This document shows, one piece after another, positions 17,292 through 26,130 of a stretch of 64,000 nucleotides of DNA. The notes under the pieces are model-generated. The model ran no database searches. It was not told where the DNA came from and worked only from the letters and a program-made list of their open reading frames with translations. The position numbers and the translations under genes are program-made. Position 1 is the stretch's first letter, and every line of letters begins with the position of its first letter. Origin of the DNA: Microbacterium algeriense (GTDB lineage Bacteria > Actinomycetota > Actinomycetes > Actinomycetales > Microbacteriaceae); the NCBI RefSeq assembly GCF_008868005.1, contig NZ_WAAO01000001.1, forward strand, positions 1,364,001 through 1,428,000, written 5' to 3'.

Positions 17292-18359
17292 GTGACCGAC
17301 TCCCCGCGCTTCCGCCCCGATGTCCCCGAGCTGCACCGTCCGTACGCCGCCGACGAAGGCCGCTACAGCGAGTTCGCCTACCGCCAGGTCGGCACGTCCG
17401 GCCTGTACCTGCCCCCGATCTCGCTCGGGCTGTGGTGGAACTTCGGCGACAACATCCCGCTCGACAACCAGCGCGCACTGCTGCGCCACGCGTTCGATCG
17501 CGGCATCACGCACTTCGACCTCGCGAACAACTACGGCCCGCCCTACGGCTCGGCCGAGAAGAACTTCGGACGCATCTTCGCGGAGGACCTGCGCCCCTAC
17601 CGTGACGAGCTGATCATCTCGTCGAAGGCCGGCTGGGACATGTGGCCCGGCCCGTACGGCGACTTCGCGAGCCGCAAGTACATCCTCGCCAGCGCCGAGC
17701 AGTCGCTGACGCGGATGGGCCTCGACTACGTCGACATCTTCTACTCCCACCGCGTCGATCCGGTGACCCCGATCGCGGAGACCGTCGGCGCTCTCGACAC
17801 GCTTGTGCGTCAGGGCAAGGCCCTCTACGTCGGCATCTCCTCGTACAGCGCGGAGCGCACCGCGGAGGCCGTGGCCGTCGCGAAGGACCTCGGCACGCCG
17901 CTCGTGATCCACCAGCCGGCGTACTCGATCCTGAATCGCTGGATCGAGGACGGTCTGACCGACACCCTCGAGCAGTCGGGCCTCGGCGCCATCGCCTTCA
18001 CCCCGCTCGCCCAGGGCCTCCTCACGGACAAGTATCTCGGCGACGGCACGGCGGAGCGGGCGCAGAAGCGCGGCTCCCTCCCGGACGGCAAGCTCACCGA
18101 CGAGGCCGTGCAGACCCTGCGCGGGCTCAACGAGGTCGCGCAGGGGCGCGGTCAGTCTCTGGCGCAGCTCGCCCTGCAGTGGACGCTGCGTAGCCCGGTC
18201 GTCGCCTCGGCGCTGATCGGCGCGTCGCGTCCGGAACAGCTCGACGAGAACATCGCGGCCGTGAACGGACCCGCCTTCACGGCGGAGGAGCTCGCCAGGA
18301 TCGACGAGCTGTCCGGCGGCATCGACGTGAACCTGTGGGCGAAGTCCTCGGAGCTGTGA
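17292..18359 (+). CDS. Aldo/keto reductase (YghZ/L-glyceraldehyde-3-phosphate reductase type)
   Basis: 355-residue NADPH-dependent (beta/alpha)8-barrel oxidoreductase. The catalytic tetrad is visible: Asp and Tyr in FDLANNYGPPYGSAEKNFG, Lys in ELIISSKAG, and His in DIFYSHRVD. The cofactor region near the C-terminus reads VVASALIGASRPEQLDENIAA. The size and N-terminal YRQVGTSGLYLPPISLGLWWNFG match the YghZ/Kv-beta-like branch. Likely role: reducing small aldehydes such as methylglyoxal or glyceraldehyde-3-phosphate; the physiological substrate is not shown by context, which is housekeeping. It is 7 bp upstream of ispE. Confidence 0.92.
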   Translation: MTDSPRFRPDVPELHRPYAADEGRYSEFAYRQVGTSGLYLPPISLGLWWNFGDNIPLDNQRALLRHAFDRGITHFDLANNYGPPYGSAEKNFGRIFAEDLRPYRDELIISSKAGWDMWPGPYGDFASRKYILASAEQSLTRMGLDYVDIFYSHRVDPVTPIAETVGALDTLVRQGKALYVGISSYSAERTAEAVAVAKDLGTPLVIHQPAYSILNRWIEDGLTDTLEQSGLGAIAFTPLAQGLLTDKYLGDGTAERAQKRGSLPDGKLTDEAVQTLRGLNEVAQGRGQSLAQLALQWTLRSPVVASALIGASRPEQLDENIAAVNGPAFTAEELARIDELSGGIDVNLWAKSSEL

Positions 18360-18366
18360 CCCGCTC

Positions 18367-19299
18367 ATGAGCCTCGCCGCCTCGACCGGATCCGTGCATG
18401 TGCGCGCACCAGGGAAGATCAACGTCTACCTGGGCGTGGGCGGTCGGCACGAGGACGGCTATCACTCGCTGGCGACCGTCTTCCAGGCGGTGTCGCTGTA
18501 CGAGGACGTGATCGCGCGCCCCGCCGACGACTTCTCGGTGACCGTCTCCGGGGTGGAGGACAACGGCGAGGTCCCGCTCGACGACCGCAACCTCGCGATG
18601 CGCGCCGCCAAACTGCTGGCGACCGCCGTGGAGCATCGGGGCGGTGTGGCGCTCGAGATCCGCAAGAGCGTCCCGGTCGCCGGCGGCATGGGCGGGGGAT
18701 CGGCGGATGCCGCGGCCGCGCTGGTCGCGTGCGATGCGCTGTGGGGCACGGGTCTGTCGCCCGCCCGGCTGCACGATCTCGCCGCCCGGCTCGGAGCGGA
18801 CGTGCCGTTCGCCCTGCACGGCGGTACGGCGGTCGGCACGGGGCGCGGGGATCAGCTCAACCCGGCGCTCGCGCGCGGTCGCTTCGACTGGATCCTGGTG
18901 CCCAACGAGCGGGGACTGTCCACGCCCGTGGTGTACGAGCGTCTCGATCTGCTCCGCGAGGAGCAGGGGGCGCTCGCCGACGACCCGCCGCTGTCACTCG
19001 ACGTGCCGATCCCGGTGCTGCAGGCGCTGCGGTCGGGGGACCCGATGCAGCTCGCCGACGCGTTGGAGAACGATCTGCAGGTCGCGGCCCTCCATGAGCG
19101 GCCCGACCTCGCCGAGACGATCCGGCAGGGAGTCGCGGCGGGAGCGCTGCAGGGCATCGTGTCGGGCTCCGGCCCCACGGTCGCGCTGCTCTGCGCGGAC
19201 CCGGAGACGGCGCAGGACGTCCAGTCCGCACTGCGCGAGACCGGCCTGGACCCGCTGCATGTGCACGGCCCCGTGCCCGGTGCCCGCATCATCGCCTGA
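18367..19299 (+). CDS. ispE: 4-diphosphocytidyl-2-C-methyl-D-erythritol kinase IspE
   Basis: 310-residue GHMP kinase of the non-mevalonate isoprenoid pathway; it phosphorylates the 2-hydroxyl of CDP-methylerythritol. VRAPGKINVYLGVG holds the substrate-binding Lys region and PVAGGMGGGSADAAAAL the ATP glycine loop; GIVSGSGPTVALL is the third GHMP motif. ATG 18367 lies 7 bp after the aldo-keto reductase. The tatD-rsmA-ispE order is widely conserved in actinobacteria and supports the call. Confidence 0.96.
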   Translation: MSLAASTGSVHVRAPGKINVYLGVGGRHEDGYHSLATVFQAVSLYEDVIARPADDFSVTVSGVEDNGEVPLDDRNLAMRAAKLLATAVEHRGGVALEIRKSVPVAGGMGGGSADAAAALVACDALWGTGLSPARLHDLAARLGADVPFALHGGTAVGTGRGDQLNPALARGRFDWILVPNERGLSTPVVYERLDLLREEQGALADDPPLSLDVPIPVLQALRSGDPMQLADALENDLQVAALHERPDLAETIRQGVAAGALQGIVSGSGPTVALLCADPETAQDVQSALRETGLDPLHVHGPVPGARIIA

Positions 19300-19364
19300 G
19301 GACCTTTTCCGTCATCCCGGGTGCAGCGCGCACTCCCGGAGGTGCATGCGCGCGCGGCGGCCGA

Positions 19365-19394
19365 CATAATGAAGTGAGGATGTGACCGTGCACA
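19365..19394 (+). promoter_or_regulatory. Promoter and LacI-type operator of the sugar-regulator gene
   Basis: A -10 CATAAT (19365-19370) is followed by TGTGACCGTGCACA (19381-19394), which should lie just after the transcription start. This 14-mer differs at one base from the reverse complement of the operator core at 20507-20520, so the same protein probably binds both and represses its own gene. Confidence 0.65.
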
Positions 19395-19404
19395 CGCGAG
19401 GAGG

Positions 19405-20424
19405 ATGACGATGTCCACCGCCTCCGAACGCGCCCGTCTGCCGAGCATCCGCGACGTCGCCCGCCTGGCCGGGGTGTCGCACCAGACCGTCTCGCGTGTG
19501 CTGAACGACCACCCGAGCATCCGGCCGGAGACCAAGGCGAAGGTGCTCGACGCGATCGCGGTGCTCGACTACCGCCCCAACCTCGCGGCCCGCGCGCTGG
19601 TCACCAGCAAGTCGAACATGCTGGGCATCCTGTCCGCCACGATCGGCGAGTTCGGTCCCACGTCGTCCATCGCCGGCATCGAGGACGCCGCCCGCGAGGA
19701 GGGCTATTCCGTCTCGACGCTGAACCTGGCCGCCACGACCCCCGAGGCGATCGGCAACGCCGTGCGGCAGCTCTCCCGTGAGCAGGTGGACGGCATCGTC
19801 GTGCTCGCGCCGCAGGTCCGGGTCTTCCATGTCCTGCGCGGCATGTCGGTGGACATGCCCTTCGTGACGCTGCAGACCGCGTCCGGATCCGACGGCGTCA
19901 GCCTCTCCGCCGACCAGGTCGCCGGAGCCAAGGCGGCAACGGAGCACCTCATCTCCCTCGGCCACAGCGACATCCTGCACCTGGCGGGACCGCAGGACTG
20001 GATCGAGGCGGAATCGCGCATGCGCGGCTACCTCGACGGTCTGCGCGAGGCCGACCTGCCGACCTTCCCGCCCATCCGTGGGGACTGGACGGCCGACTTC
20101 GGCTACTTCGCCGGCAAGGAGCTCGCCCTCCGCCGCGACTTCACCGCCGTGTTCGCCGCGAACGATCTGATGGCCATCGGACTCATGCACGGCTTCCGGG
20201 ACTCCGGGCTGCGGGTGCCGCATGACGTGAGCGTGATCGGCTTCGACGACATCCCCGTCGCCGCGCATGTGGCGCCGACCCTCAGCACGGTTCATCAGGA
20301 CTTCCCCGAGCTGGGGCGTCGCGCCGTGCGCATCCTGCTCGCGCAGATCCGCGGGGAGCAGGTGCCGGAGTTCGGTCCGCTGCAGACGATCCTGCGTGCG
20401 CGCGAGTCGGCCGCCGCGCGCTAG
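19405..20424 (+). CDS. LacI-family regulator of the ChvE-GguAB-type sugar importer
   Basis: 339 residues. The LacI helix-turn-helix SIRDVARLAGVSHQTVSRVLNDHPS and hinge (AARAL) precede a type I periplasmic-binding-like sensor with ANDLMAIGLMHGF and VIGFDDIPVAAHVAPTLSTV. ATG 19405 has GAGGAGGATG upstream; ATG 19411 is possible. It lies 128 bp before a three-gene monosaccharide importer. Near-identical 14-bp palindromes at its own start (19381-19394) and at the importer promoter (20507-20520) argue that it represses both and is released by the imported sugar, which by receptor type may be arabinose, galactose, glucose or xylose. Confidence 0.94.
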   Translation: MTMSTASERARLPSIRDVARLAGVSHQTVSRVLNDHPSIRPETKAKVLDAIAVLDYRPNLAARALVTSKSNMLGILSATIGEFGPTSSIAGIEDAAREEGYSVSTLNLAATTPEAIGNAVRQLSREQVDGIVVLAPQVRVFHVLRGMSVDMPFVTLQTASGSDGVSLSADQVAGAKAATEHLISLGHSDILHLAGPQDWIEAESRMRGYLDGLREADLPTFPPIRGDWTADFGYFAGKELALRRDFTAVFAANDLMAIGLMHGFRDSGLRVPHDVSVIGFDDIPVAAHVAPTLSTVHQDFPELGRRAVRILLAQIRGEQVPEFGPLQTILRARESAAAR

Positions 20425-20469
20425 CGACGCCGTCTCATCACGGTCGCGACACGAAAAGATCCCGCGGAC

Positions 20470-20523
20470 TTGACAGAGTCCGTCCGGAAGACGACGATAT
20501 ATCGATGTGAACGGTCACATCGA
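20470..20523 (+). promoter_or_regulatory. Promoter and LacI operator of the sugar importer operon
   Basis: -35 TTGACA (20470-20475) is a perfect consensus; an AT-rich -10 region lies at 20494-20502. A perfect 9-bp inverted repeat with a 4-bp centre spans 20502-20523; its core TGTGAACGGTCACA (20507-20520) is a classic LacI-family site. It overlaps the expected start point. Confidence 0.75.
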
Positions 20524-20551
20524 AGGTGACCGCACGTCGCGAGGAAGATCC

Positions 20552-22120
20552 GTGAGCACCACAGCAACGTTGCCTACCGTGTCTGGCCCGATCCTGGAGA
20601 TGCGTCGCATCACCAAGGAGTTCCCGGGTGTCAAGGCGCTCGCCGACGTCTCCATCACCGTCCGCGCCGGCGAGATCCATGCGATCTGCGGCGAGAACGG
20701 TGCGGGGAAGTCGACGCTGATGAAGGTCCTGTCCGGGGTGTACCCCTACGGGACGTATGACGGAGAGATCCTGCTGTACGGCGAGGAGCAGCGCTTCAAG
20801 GACATCGTCGCCAGCGAGCAGGCGGGGATCGCGATCATCCACCAGGAGCTCGCGCTGATCCCGGAGCTCTCGATCACCGAGAACATCTTCCTCGGAAACG
20901 AGATCCAGCACCTGGGGCGCATCGACTGGCAGGCGCAGAAGGAGCGGACGATCGAGCTGCTCGCCCGTGTGGGCCTCAGCGAGGACCCGGACGTGCAGAT
21001 CAAGACCCTCGGCGTCGGAAAGCAGCAGCTGATCGAGATCGCGAAGGCGCTCAACAAGGACGTCCGGCTCCTCATCCTCGATGAGCCGACCGCGGCCCTC
21101 AACGAGAACGACTCGCAGCACCTGCTCGACCTGATCCTCGGACTCAAGGCCAAGGGCATCGCGTCGATCATGATCAGCCACAAGCTCAACGAGATCGAGC
21201 AGATCGCCGACGAGATCACGATCATCCGCGACGGCCGCACGGTCGAGACGCTCGACATCTCGCGCGGTGAGATCAACGAGGACCGCATCATCCGCGGCAT
21301 GGTCGGTCGCTCCCTCGAGAGCCGCTACCCGGATCGCACGCCCGAGATCGGCGAGGTGTTCTTCGAGGTCAAGGACTGGTGGGTGCAGCATCCGACCGTG
21401 CCCGAGCGCATGGTCGTCAAGGGATCGAGCATCAACGTCCGACGCGGCGAGGTCGTCGGCATCGCCGGTCTCATGGGCGCCGGGCGCACCGAGTTCGCGA
21501 TGAGCATCTTCGGTCGGTCGTACGGCACGTTCCTCTCCGGCACCATGATCAAGGACGGCCAGGAGGTCGCCCTGCACGATGTCTCCGCGGCGATCAAGCA
21601 CGGTCTCGCCTACGTGAGCGAGGACCGCAAGGTGCTGGGGCTCAACCTGCTCGACACGATCAAGCGCTCGATCGTGGCGGCGAAGCTGTCGAAGATCGCC
21701 AAGCGCGGCGTGGTCGACTCCCGCGAGGAGTTCGCGGTCGCGGAGGCGTACCGCAAGACGCTGCGCATCAAGACCCCGTCGGTCGAAGAGGGCGTCGGCA
21801 AGCTGTCCGGCGGCAACCAGCAGAAGGTCGTGCTGGCGAAGTGGATGTTCACCGACCCCGACCTGCTGATCCTCGACGAACCGACCCGCGGCATCGACGT
21901 GGGCGCCAAGTACGAGATCTACGCGATCATCAACGAGCTCGCCGCGCAGGGCAAGGGCGTCATCGTCATCTCCAGCGAACTGCCCGAGCTGCTCGGCATC
22001 TCCGACCGCATCTACACCGTCTTCGAAGGTCGGGTCACCGACTGCATCCCGGCCGACCAGGCGACACCCGAGGACCTCATGCGCAGCATGACCTCCGCGA
22101 CCCAGAAAGCATCCGCATGA
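20552..22120 (+). CDS. Monosaccharide ABC importer ATPase, GguA/XylG type (two ABC domains)
   Basis: 522-residue energising subunit of a CUT2-class sugar importer, with tandem ABC domains. Domain 1 has Walker [10 protein letters not shown] and Walker [16 protein letters not shown]; its signature reads [11 protein letters not shown], divergent from LSGGQ as in XylG/GguA. Domain 2 has a degenerate Walker A (GLMGAGRTE), the signature [14 protein letters not shown] and [15 protein letters not shown]. The frame runs upstream over the operator, so GTG 20552, preceded by GAGGAAG, is chosen. The degenerate second site is normal for CUT2 proteins. It overlaps the permease gene by 4 bp. Confidence 0.94.
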   Translation: MSTTATLPTVSGPILEMRRITKEFPGVKALADVSITVRAGEIHAICGENGAGKSTLMKVLSGVYPYGTYDGEILLYGEEQRFKDIVASEQAGIAIIHQELALIPELSITENIFLGNEIQHLGRIDWQAQKERTIELLARVGLSEDPDVQIKTLGVGKQQLIEIAKALNKDVRLLILDEPTAALNENDSQHLLDLILGLKAKGIASIMISHKLNEIEQIADEITIIRDGRTVETLDISRGEINEDRIIRGMVGRSLESRYPDRTPEIGEVFFEVKDWWVQHPTVPERMVVKGSSINVRRGEVVGIAGLMGAGRTEFAMSIFGRSYGTFLSGTMIKDGQEVALHDVSAAIKHGLAYVSEDRKVLGLNLLDTIKRSIVAAKLSKIAKRGVVDSREEFAVAEAYRKTLRIKTPSVEEGVGKLSGGNQQKVVLAKWMFTDPDLLILDEPTRGIDVGAKYEIYAIINELAAQGKGVIVISSELPELLGISDRIYTVFEGRVTDCIPADQATPEDLMRSMTSATQKASA

Positions 22121-23487
22121 CCACCGACACCACGACCGCGAAGCGCGGCTTCCACTTCAAGGACATCACGAAGATGTTCGGGGGAGGGCAGTCGACCCTC
22201 CGTCAGTTCGGCATCCTCGGCAGCCTCGTCGTGATCCTGGTCGTGTTCCAGGTGCTGACCTGGATCGTCAAGGGCACCGGCCTGACGCTCTCCTCGGGCA
22301 ACCTGATCAACGTCGTCAACCAGTACTCCTACATCCTGATCCTCGCGATCGGCATGGTGATGGTCATCATCATGGGACACATCGACCTCTCGGTCGGCTC
22401 GGTCGCCGCGTTCACCGGCATCGTGGTCGCGAAGGCCATGGCCGACTGGAACCTCCCCTGGCCGCTCGGCGTGCTGCTCGGCCTGGGCGTCGGCGTGCTC
22501 GTGGGTGCCTGGCAGGGGTTCTGGGTCGCCTACGTCGGGGTGCCCGCGTTCATCGTGACCCTCGCGGGCATGCTGTTCTTCCGCGGGGCGAACCAGTGGG
22601 TCGGCGACTCGCAGTCCGTCCCCGTGCCCGAGGGCTTCAAGGTGATCGGCGCCGGTTACCTGCCGGAGATCGCCCTGCCGCTGCCGTTCAACATCCCGAC
22701 CATGCTGCTGGCGCTCGCCGGTGCCGCGTGGATCGTGTTCTGGGAGATCCGCACCCGCCGCATCCAGCGCCGCATGGGCGCCGACATGGCGCCGCTGTGG
22801 GTGAGCGTGACGAAGGTCGTGCTGATCTCGGCCGTCATCCTCGTCGCCGGATGGCTCTTCGCCACGGGACGCGAGGGCACGAGCTTCCCGATCTCGGGCG
22901 TCATCCTCCTCGCCCTCGTCATCCTGTACTCGTTCATCACGAACAACACCGTCTTCGGCCGCCACATCTACGCGGTCGGCGGCAACCGCCAGGCCGCGCG
23001 CCTGTCGGGTGTGAAGGACCGCTGGGTCGACTTCTTCGTGATGATGAACATGTCCGTGCTCGCCTCGCTCGCCGGCATGATCTACGTCGCCCGCGCCACG
23101 GCATCCGGACCGCAGGACGGCAACGGCTGGGAGCTCGACGCGATCGCCTCCGTCTTCATCGGTGGCGCGGCCGTCTCCGGCGGCATCGGCACGGTGATCG
23201 GATCGATCATCGGTGGTCTCGTGATGGCGTTCCTGAACAACGGTCTCGCACTGCTCGGCGCCGGAGCCGACGTGGTGTCGATGATCAAGGGTCTCGTGCT
23301 GCTGTTCGCGGTCGGTGTCGACGTCTGGAACAAGCAGCAGGGCCGCCCCTCGATCATCGGATTCCTCACCCGCCGCCTCGGTCGCAAGCAGGATCCGGCG
23401 ACCGACACGTTCGACCCGACCAAGGCGAACTATCCCACCAGTCAGAAGTACGAAGCCCCCGCCGTCGAAGAGACGCGCGGAAAGTAG
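22117..23487 (+). CDS. Monosaccharide ABC importer permease, GguB type
   Basis: 456-residue membrane subunit of the BPD_transp_2 family with about 10-12 hydrophobic segments. [18 protein letters not shown] and [20 protein letters not shown] are characteristic of the RbsC/XylH/GguB branch. The length and the internal insertion (about residues 170-260) match GguB-like permeases of multiple-monosaccharide transporters. The C-terminus is a polar tail of roughly 50 residues. ATG 22117 overlaps the ATPase stop. It is followed after 58 bp by the receptor gene, in the order ATPase, permease, receptor, which is the reverse of most rbs/xyl operons. Confidence 0.93.
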   Translation: MTTDTTTAKRGFHFKDITKMFGGGQSTLRQFGILGSLVVILVVFQVLTWIVKGTGLTLSSGNLINVVNQYSYILILAIGMVMVIIMGHIDLSVGSVAAFTGIVVAKAMADWNLPWPLGVLLGLGVGVLVGAWQGFWVAYVGVPAFIVTLAGMLFFRGANQWVGDSQSVPVPEGFKVIGAGYLPEIALPLPFNIPTMLLALAGAAWIVFWEIRTRRIQRRMGADMAPLWVSVTKVVLISAVILVAGWLFATGREGTSFPISGVILLALVILYSFITNNTVFGRHIYAVGGNRQAARLSGVKDRWVDFFVMMNMSVLASLAGMIYVARATASGPQDGNGWELDAIASVFIGGAAVSGGIGTVIGSIIGGLVMAFLNNGLALLGAGADVVSMIKGLVLLFAVGVDVWNKQQGRPSIIGFLTRRLGRKQDPATDTFDPTKANYPTSQKYEAPAVEETRGK

Positions 23488-23545
23488 GGGTCGAGCCGCG
23501 CACCGCACACGCGTCGAGACTTCACACACCAGAGAAAGAGATCAC

Positions 23546-24661
23546 ATGAAGAAGATCCTTCTGTCGGCGACAGCGCTTGTCGTCGCGGGCGCCTTCGCCC
23601 TCACCGGCTGCTCCTCGGAGCGCGGCGGTGACACCGGCTCGGGATCGGGGGACGAGGCCAAGGGCTTCGCCGCCGACGCGACGATCGGTGTCGCCCTCCC
23701 GGACAAGACCTCGGAGAACTGGGTCCTGGCCGGTCAGCTGTTCACCGACGGTCTCGAGGAGGCCGGCTTCAAGGCGGACGTGCAGTACGCCCCGGCCAGC
23801 AACACCGTCGCCGAGCAGCAGAACCAGATCCAGGCCATGGTCACCGGTGGCGCCAAGGTCATCATCATCGGTGCCAAGGACGGCAAGCAGCTGACCACGC
23901 AGGTCGAGGCCGCCCGTGACGCCGGCGTCGCGGTCATCGCGTACGACCGCCTGATCGAGAACACCGACGCCGTGGACTACTACGTCGCCTTCGACAACTT
24001 CGAGGTCGGCAAGCTCCAGGGCCAGGCGCTGCTCGACGGTCTCGCCGAGCGCGCAGGCCACGAGGCGCCGTACAACGTCGAGCTGTTCTCGGGCTCGCCC
24101 GACGACGCCAACTCGGCCGTGTTCTTCAACGGGGCGATGGAGGTGCTGCAGCCGAAGATCGACGACGGCACGCTGAAGGTCGTCTCCGGCCAGACCGAGA
24201 TCTCTCAGACGGCGACCGAGGGCTGGAAGCCGGAGAACGCCCAGCGTCGCATGGACTCGATCCTCACGTCCAGCTACGGCTCGGAGACGCTCGACGGCGT
24301 CCTGTCCCCGAACGACACGCTCGCTCGCGCCATCATCACCTCGGCGCAGCAGGCCGGAAAGCCCGTGCCGGTCGTCACCGGTCAGGACTCCGAGGTCGAG
24401 TCCGTGAAGTCGATCATGGAGGGCGTCCAGTACTCCACGATCAACAAGGACACCGCGCTGCTCGTGGAGCAGGCCATCAAGATGGTCGGCCAGCTCCAGA
24501 AGGGCGAGGAGGTCGACGTCAACGACGAGGACCAGTACGACAACGGCAAGAAGGTCGTCCCGGCCTACCTGCTGCCCCCGGTCATCGTGACCAAGGAGAA
24601 CGCGGCCGAGGCCTACGCCAACGTCCCGAGCCTTCTCGAGATCGTGAAGTCGTACCAGTAA
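23546..24661 (+). CDS. Multiple-sugar-binding lipoprotein, ChvE type
   Basis: 371-residue receptor of the sugar importer. The signal MKKILLSATALVVAGAFALTGC read in parts gives a lipidated Cys at residue 22, then an acidic/Gly linker. The mature protein has family signatures IGVALPDKTSENW, VIIIGAKDGKQL, VIAYDRLIENT, DYYVAFDN and LSPNDTLARAI, as in ChvE, which binds several aldose sugars. ATG 23546 follows AGAGAAAGAG. It is the last gene of the operon, 58 bp after the permease, and ends 37 bp before a strong hairpin. Confidence 0.95.
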   Translation: MKKILLSATALVVAGAFALTGCSSERGGDTGSGSGDEAKGFAADATIGVALPDKTSENWVLAGQLFTDGLEEAGFKADVQYAPASNTVAEQQNQIQAMVTGGAKVIIIGAKDGKQLTTQVEAARDAGVAVIAYDRLIENTDAVDYYVAFDNFEVGKLQGQALLDGLAERAGHEAPYNVELFSGSPDDANSAVFFNGAMEVLQPKIDDGTLKVVSGQTEISQTATEGWKPENAQRRMDSILTSSYGSETLDGVLSPNDTLARAIITSAQQAGKPVPVVTGQDSEVESVKSIMEGVQYSTINKDTALLVEQAIKMVGQLQKGEEVDVNDEDQYDNGKKVVPAYLLPPVIVTKENAAEAYANVPSLLEIVKSYQ

Positions 24662-24698
24662 CAGTCGCAGCATCGCGCGGCACAGCGCCGCTCTGACG

Positions 24699-24736
24699 GA
24701 CGAGCCGTCCGGACCCTCGGGTCCGGACGGCTCGTC
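24699..24736. terminator. Bidirectional hairpin terminator between chvE-type and cmx-type genes
   Basis: Perfect 17-bp inverted repeat (24699-24715 with 24720-24736) closing a CTCG tetraloop. It lies between convergent genes and touches the stop codon of the minus-strand gene. There is no U-tract on either side, as is common in high-GC actinobacteria. Confidence 0.75.
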
Positions 24737-25903
24737 TCATGCTGTCGGCGCGAGCGTGCGTCGGAACACCAGCAGCAGCAGGAGCGCGCTCGCCGTGAGC
24801 GCGGCGGCGACGCTGAACGGCGCGAGGGGCCCCGCCCCGTCGGCGAGCGCGAGAGCTCCGAGCACCGGACCGAGGGCGGCGCCGGTGTTCAGTGCCGCCG
24901 TGGCGTAGGAGCCGCCCATCGTCGGGGCACCGGAGGCGGCGTACAGCACGCGTGCGATGACGGTGCTGCCGACGCCGAAGGACAGGACGCCCTGCACGAA
25001 GACCGACGCCAGCAGCGCGACGGGGTGCGACGCGACGGCGCTCGCTACGATCCAGCTCGCGAGCAGCAGCGGGCCGCCGACCGCGAGCACCACCCCCGGC
25101 CGACGGTCGGAGAGGCGGCCGGCGACCGTGACGCCGAGGAAGGATCCGGCGCCGAACAGGACCAGCGCCCCTGAGACCCACGCCTCGCCGAGCCCGGCGA
25201 CCCCGGTCACGACCGGAGCGAGGAAGGTGAAGGCCGCGAACGTTCCTCCGTTGATGAGCGCCCCGACCACCATCGTGAGGAGGAGGCGCGGCGTCGCCAG
25301 GATCCGCAACTCCGCCCCGAGCGGCGGGGACGCGGTGCCCGTGTGGCCGGCGTCGCTGCGGTCGTGCGAGATGCCCCGCGCGAGGCCGAGAAGCGCGAGG
25401 ACGCCCAGCGCGGCGATCGCCCAGAACGTCGCCCGCCAGCCCATCGCCGTGCCGAGCAGCGCTCCGGCCGGAACCCCGGCGACGGTCGCGACGGTCGTTC
25501 CGGAGAGCAGGATCGACAGGGCGCGTCCCTTCCGGTCGGACGGCACCAGCGCCGTGGCTGTGGTCAGGGCGACCGCGAGGAAGCCGGCGTTCGCCACGGC
25601 GCTGACCACCCGTGTGAGGAGGAGCACATCGAAGGACGGCGTGATCGCGCCGATCACGTGCGCCACCGCGAACACGAGCAGGCAGAGGATCAGGGTCAGC
25701 CGCGGCGGCCAACGGCGTGCGAACGCCGCCATGGCGGGTGCGCCGACGATCATGCCGACGGCGAGGGCCGAGGTGAGCAGCCCGGCGGCGCCGAGCGTGA
25801 CGTCGAGCTCGGCCGAGATGGCGGGGAGGAGTCCCGCGAGCATGAATTCCGAGGTGCCCATGACGAAGACCGCCAGGGCGAGCAGATAGAGGGTGTGAGG
25901 CAT
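24737..25903 (-). CDS. cmx: MFS drug exporter, Cmx/CmrA-type chloramphenicol efflux
   Basis: 388-residue, 12-helix DHA1-family drug:proton antiporter. LYLLALAVFVMGTSEFMLAG, ARRWPPRLTLILCLLVFA and ALSILLSGTTVATVAGVPAG closely follow my memory of the Cmx/CmrA proteins of Corynebacterium and Rhodococcus, and GVGSTVIARVLYAASGAPTMG at the C-terminal half agrees. Role: export of chloramphenicol and perhaps florfenicol across the membrane. ATG 25903 has CGGAG 9 nt upstream. A 21-codon ORF lies about 100 nt upstream on the same strand (26070-26005), suggesting ribosome-dependent control. Specificity is inferred from similarity only. Confidence 0.85.
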   Translation of the reverse strand: MPHTLYLLALAVFVMGTSEFMLAGLLPAISAELDVTLGAAGLLTSALAVGMIVGAPAMAAFARRWPPRLTLILCLLVFAVAHVIGAITPSFDVLLLTRVVSAVANAGFLAVALTTATALVPSDRKGRALSILLSGTTVATVAGVPAGALLGTAMGWRATFWAIAALGVLALLGLARGISHDRSDAGHTGTASPPLGAELRILATPRLLLTMVVGALINGGTFAAFTFLAPVVTGVAGLGEAWVSGALVLFGAGSFLGVTVAGRLSDRRPGVVLAVGGPLLLASWIVASAVASHPVALLASVFVQGVLSFGVGSTVIARVLYAASGAPTMGGSYATAALNTGAALGPVLGALALADGAGPLAPFSVAAALTASALLLLLVFRRTLAPTA

Positions 25904-26004
25904 CGAGTACTCCGAGGTGAAGGATCAAGAAGGGGTCTTCTCGTCACCACGGCCAGTGCCCGGATTCGCCGAGCAGGCTCCCGCTCGGACGGCGGGAGGC
26001 GCGA

Positions 26005-26070
26005 CTAGTGGTTCACGGGGTTGGCGGTGGGACCGGCAACCCCTGCTCTGTCTGACTCGGGACTCGACAT
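26005..26070 (-). CDS. 21-residue upstream ORF (putative leader peptide) of the cmx-type gene
   Basis: A 22-codon reading frame (MSSPESDRAG...ANPVNH, stop TAG) begins at an ATG placed 6 nt after a TAGAGT -10 box, so the transcript should start on this codon. It ends 101 nt before the exporter start. The last codons contain AACCAC, which can pair with GTGGT further down; that GTGGTGA can instead pair with TCACC just before the exporter ribosome site. Upstream ORFs controlling chloramphenicol resistance by ribosome stalling are known for cat and cmlA. This peptide sequence is not one I recognise, so the role is inferred. Confidence 0.5.
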   Translation of the reverse strand: MSSPESDRAGVAGPTANPVNH

Positions 26071-26076
26071 GACGCC

Positions 26077-26082
26077 ACTCTA
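26077..26082 (-). promoter_or_regulatory. -10 box of leaderless transcript for the upstream ORF and cmx-type gene
   Basis: TAGAGT on the minus strand, 6 nt before ATG 26070. No convincing -35. The transcript would have about a 167-nt region before the exporter start codon. Confidence 0.5.
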
Positions 26083-26130
26083 TCCGGGACCGCGCGGGGC
26101 GTCGGCGGCGGGTGCGGGCGTCGGCGGGGC

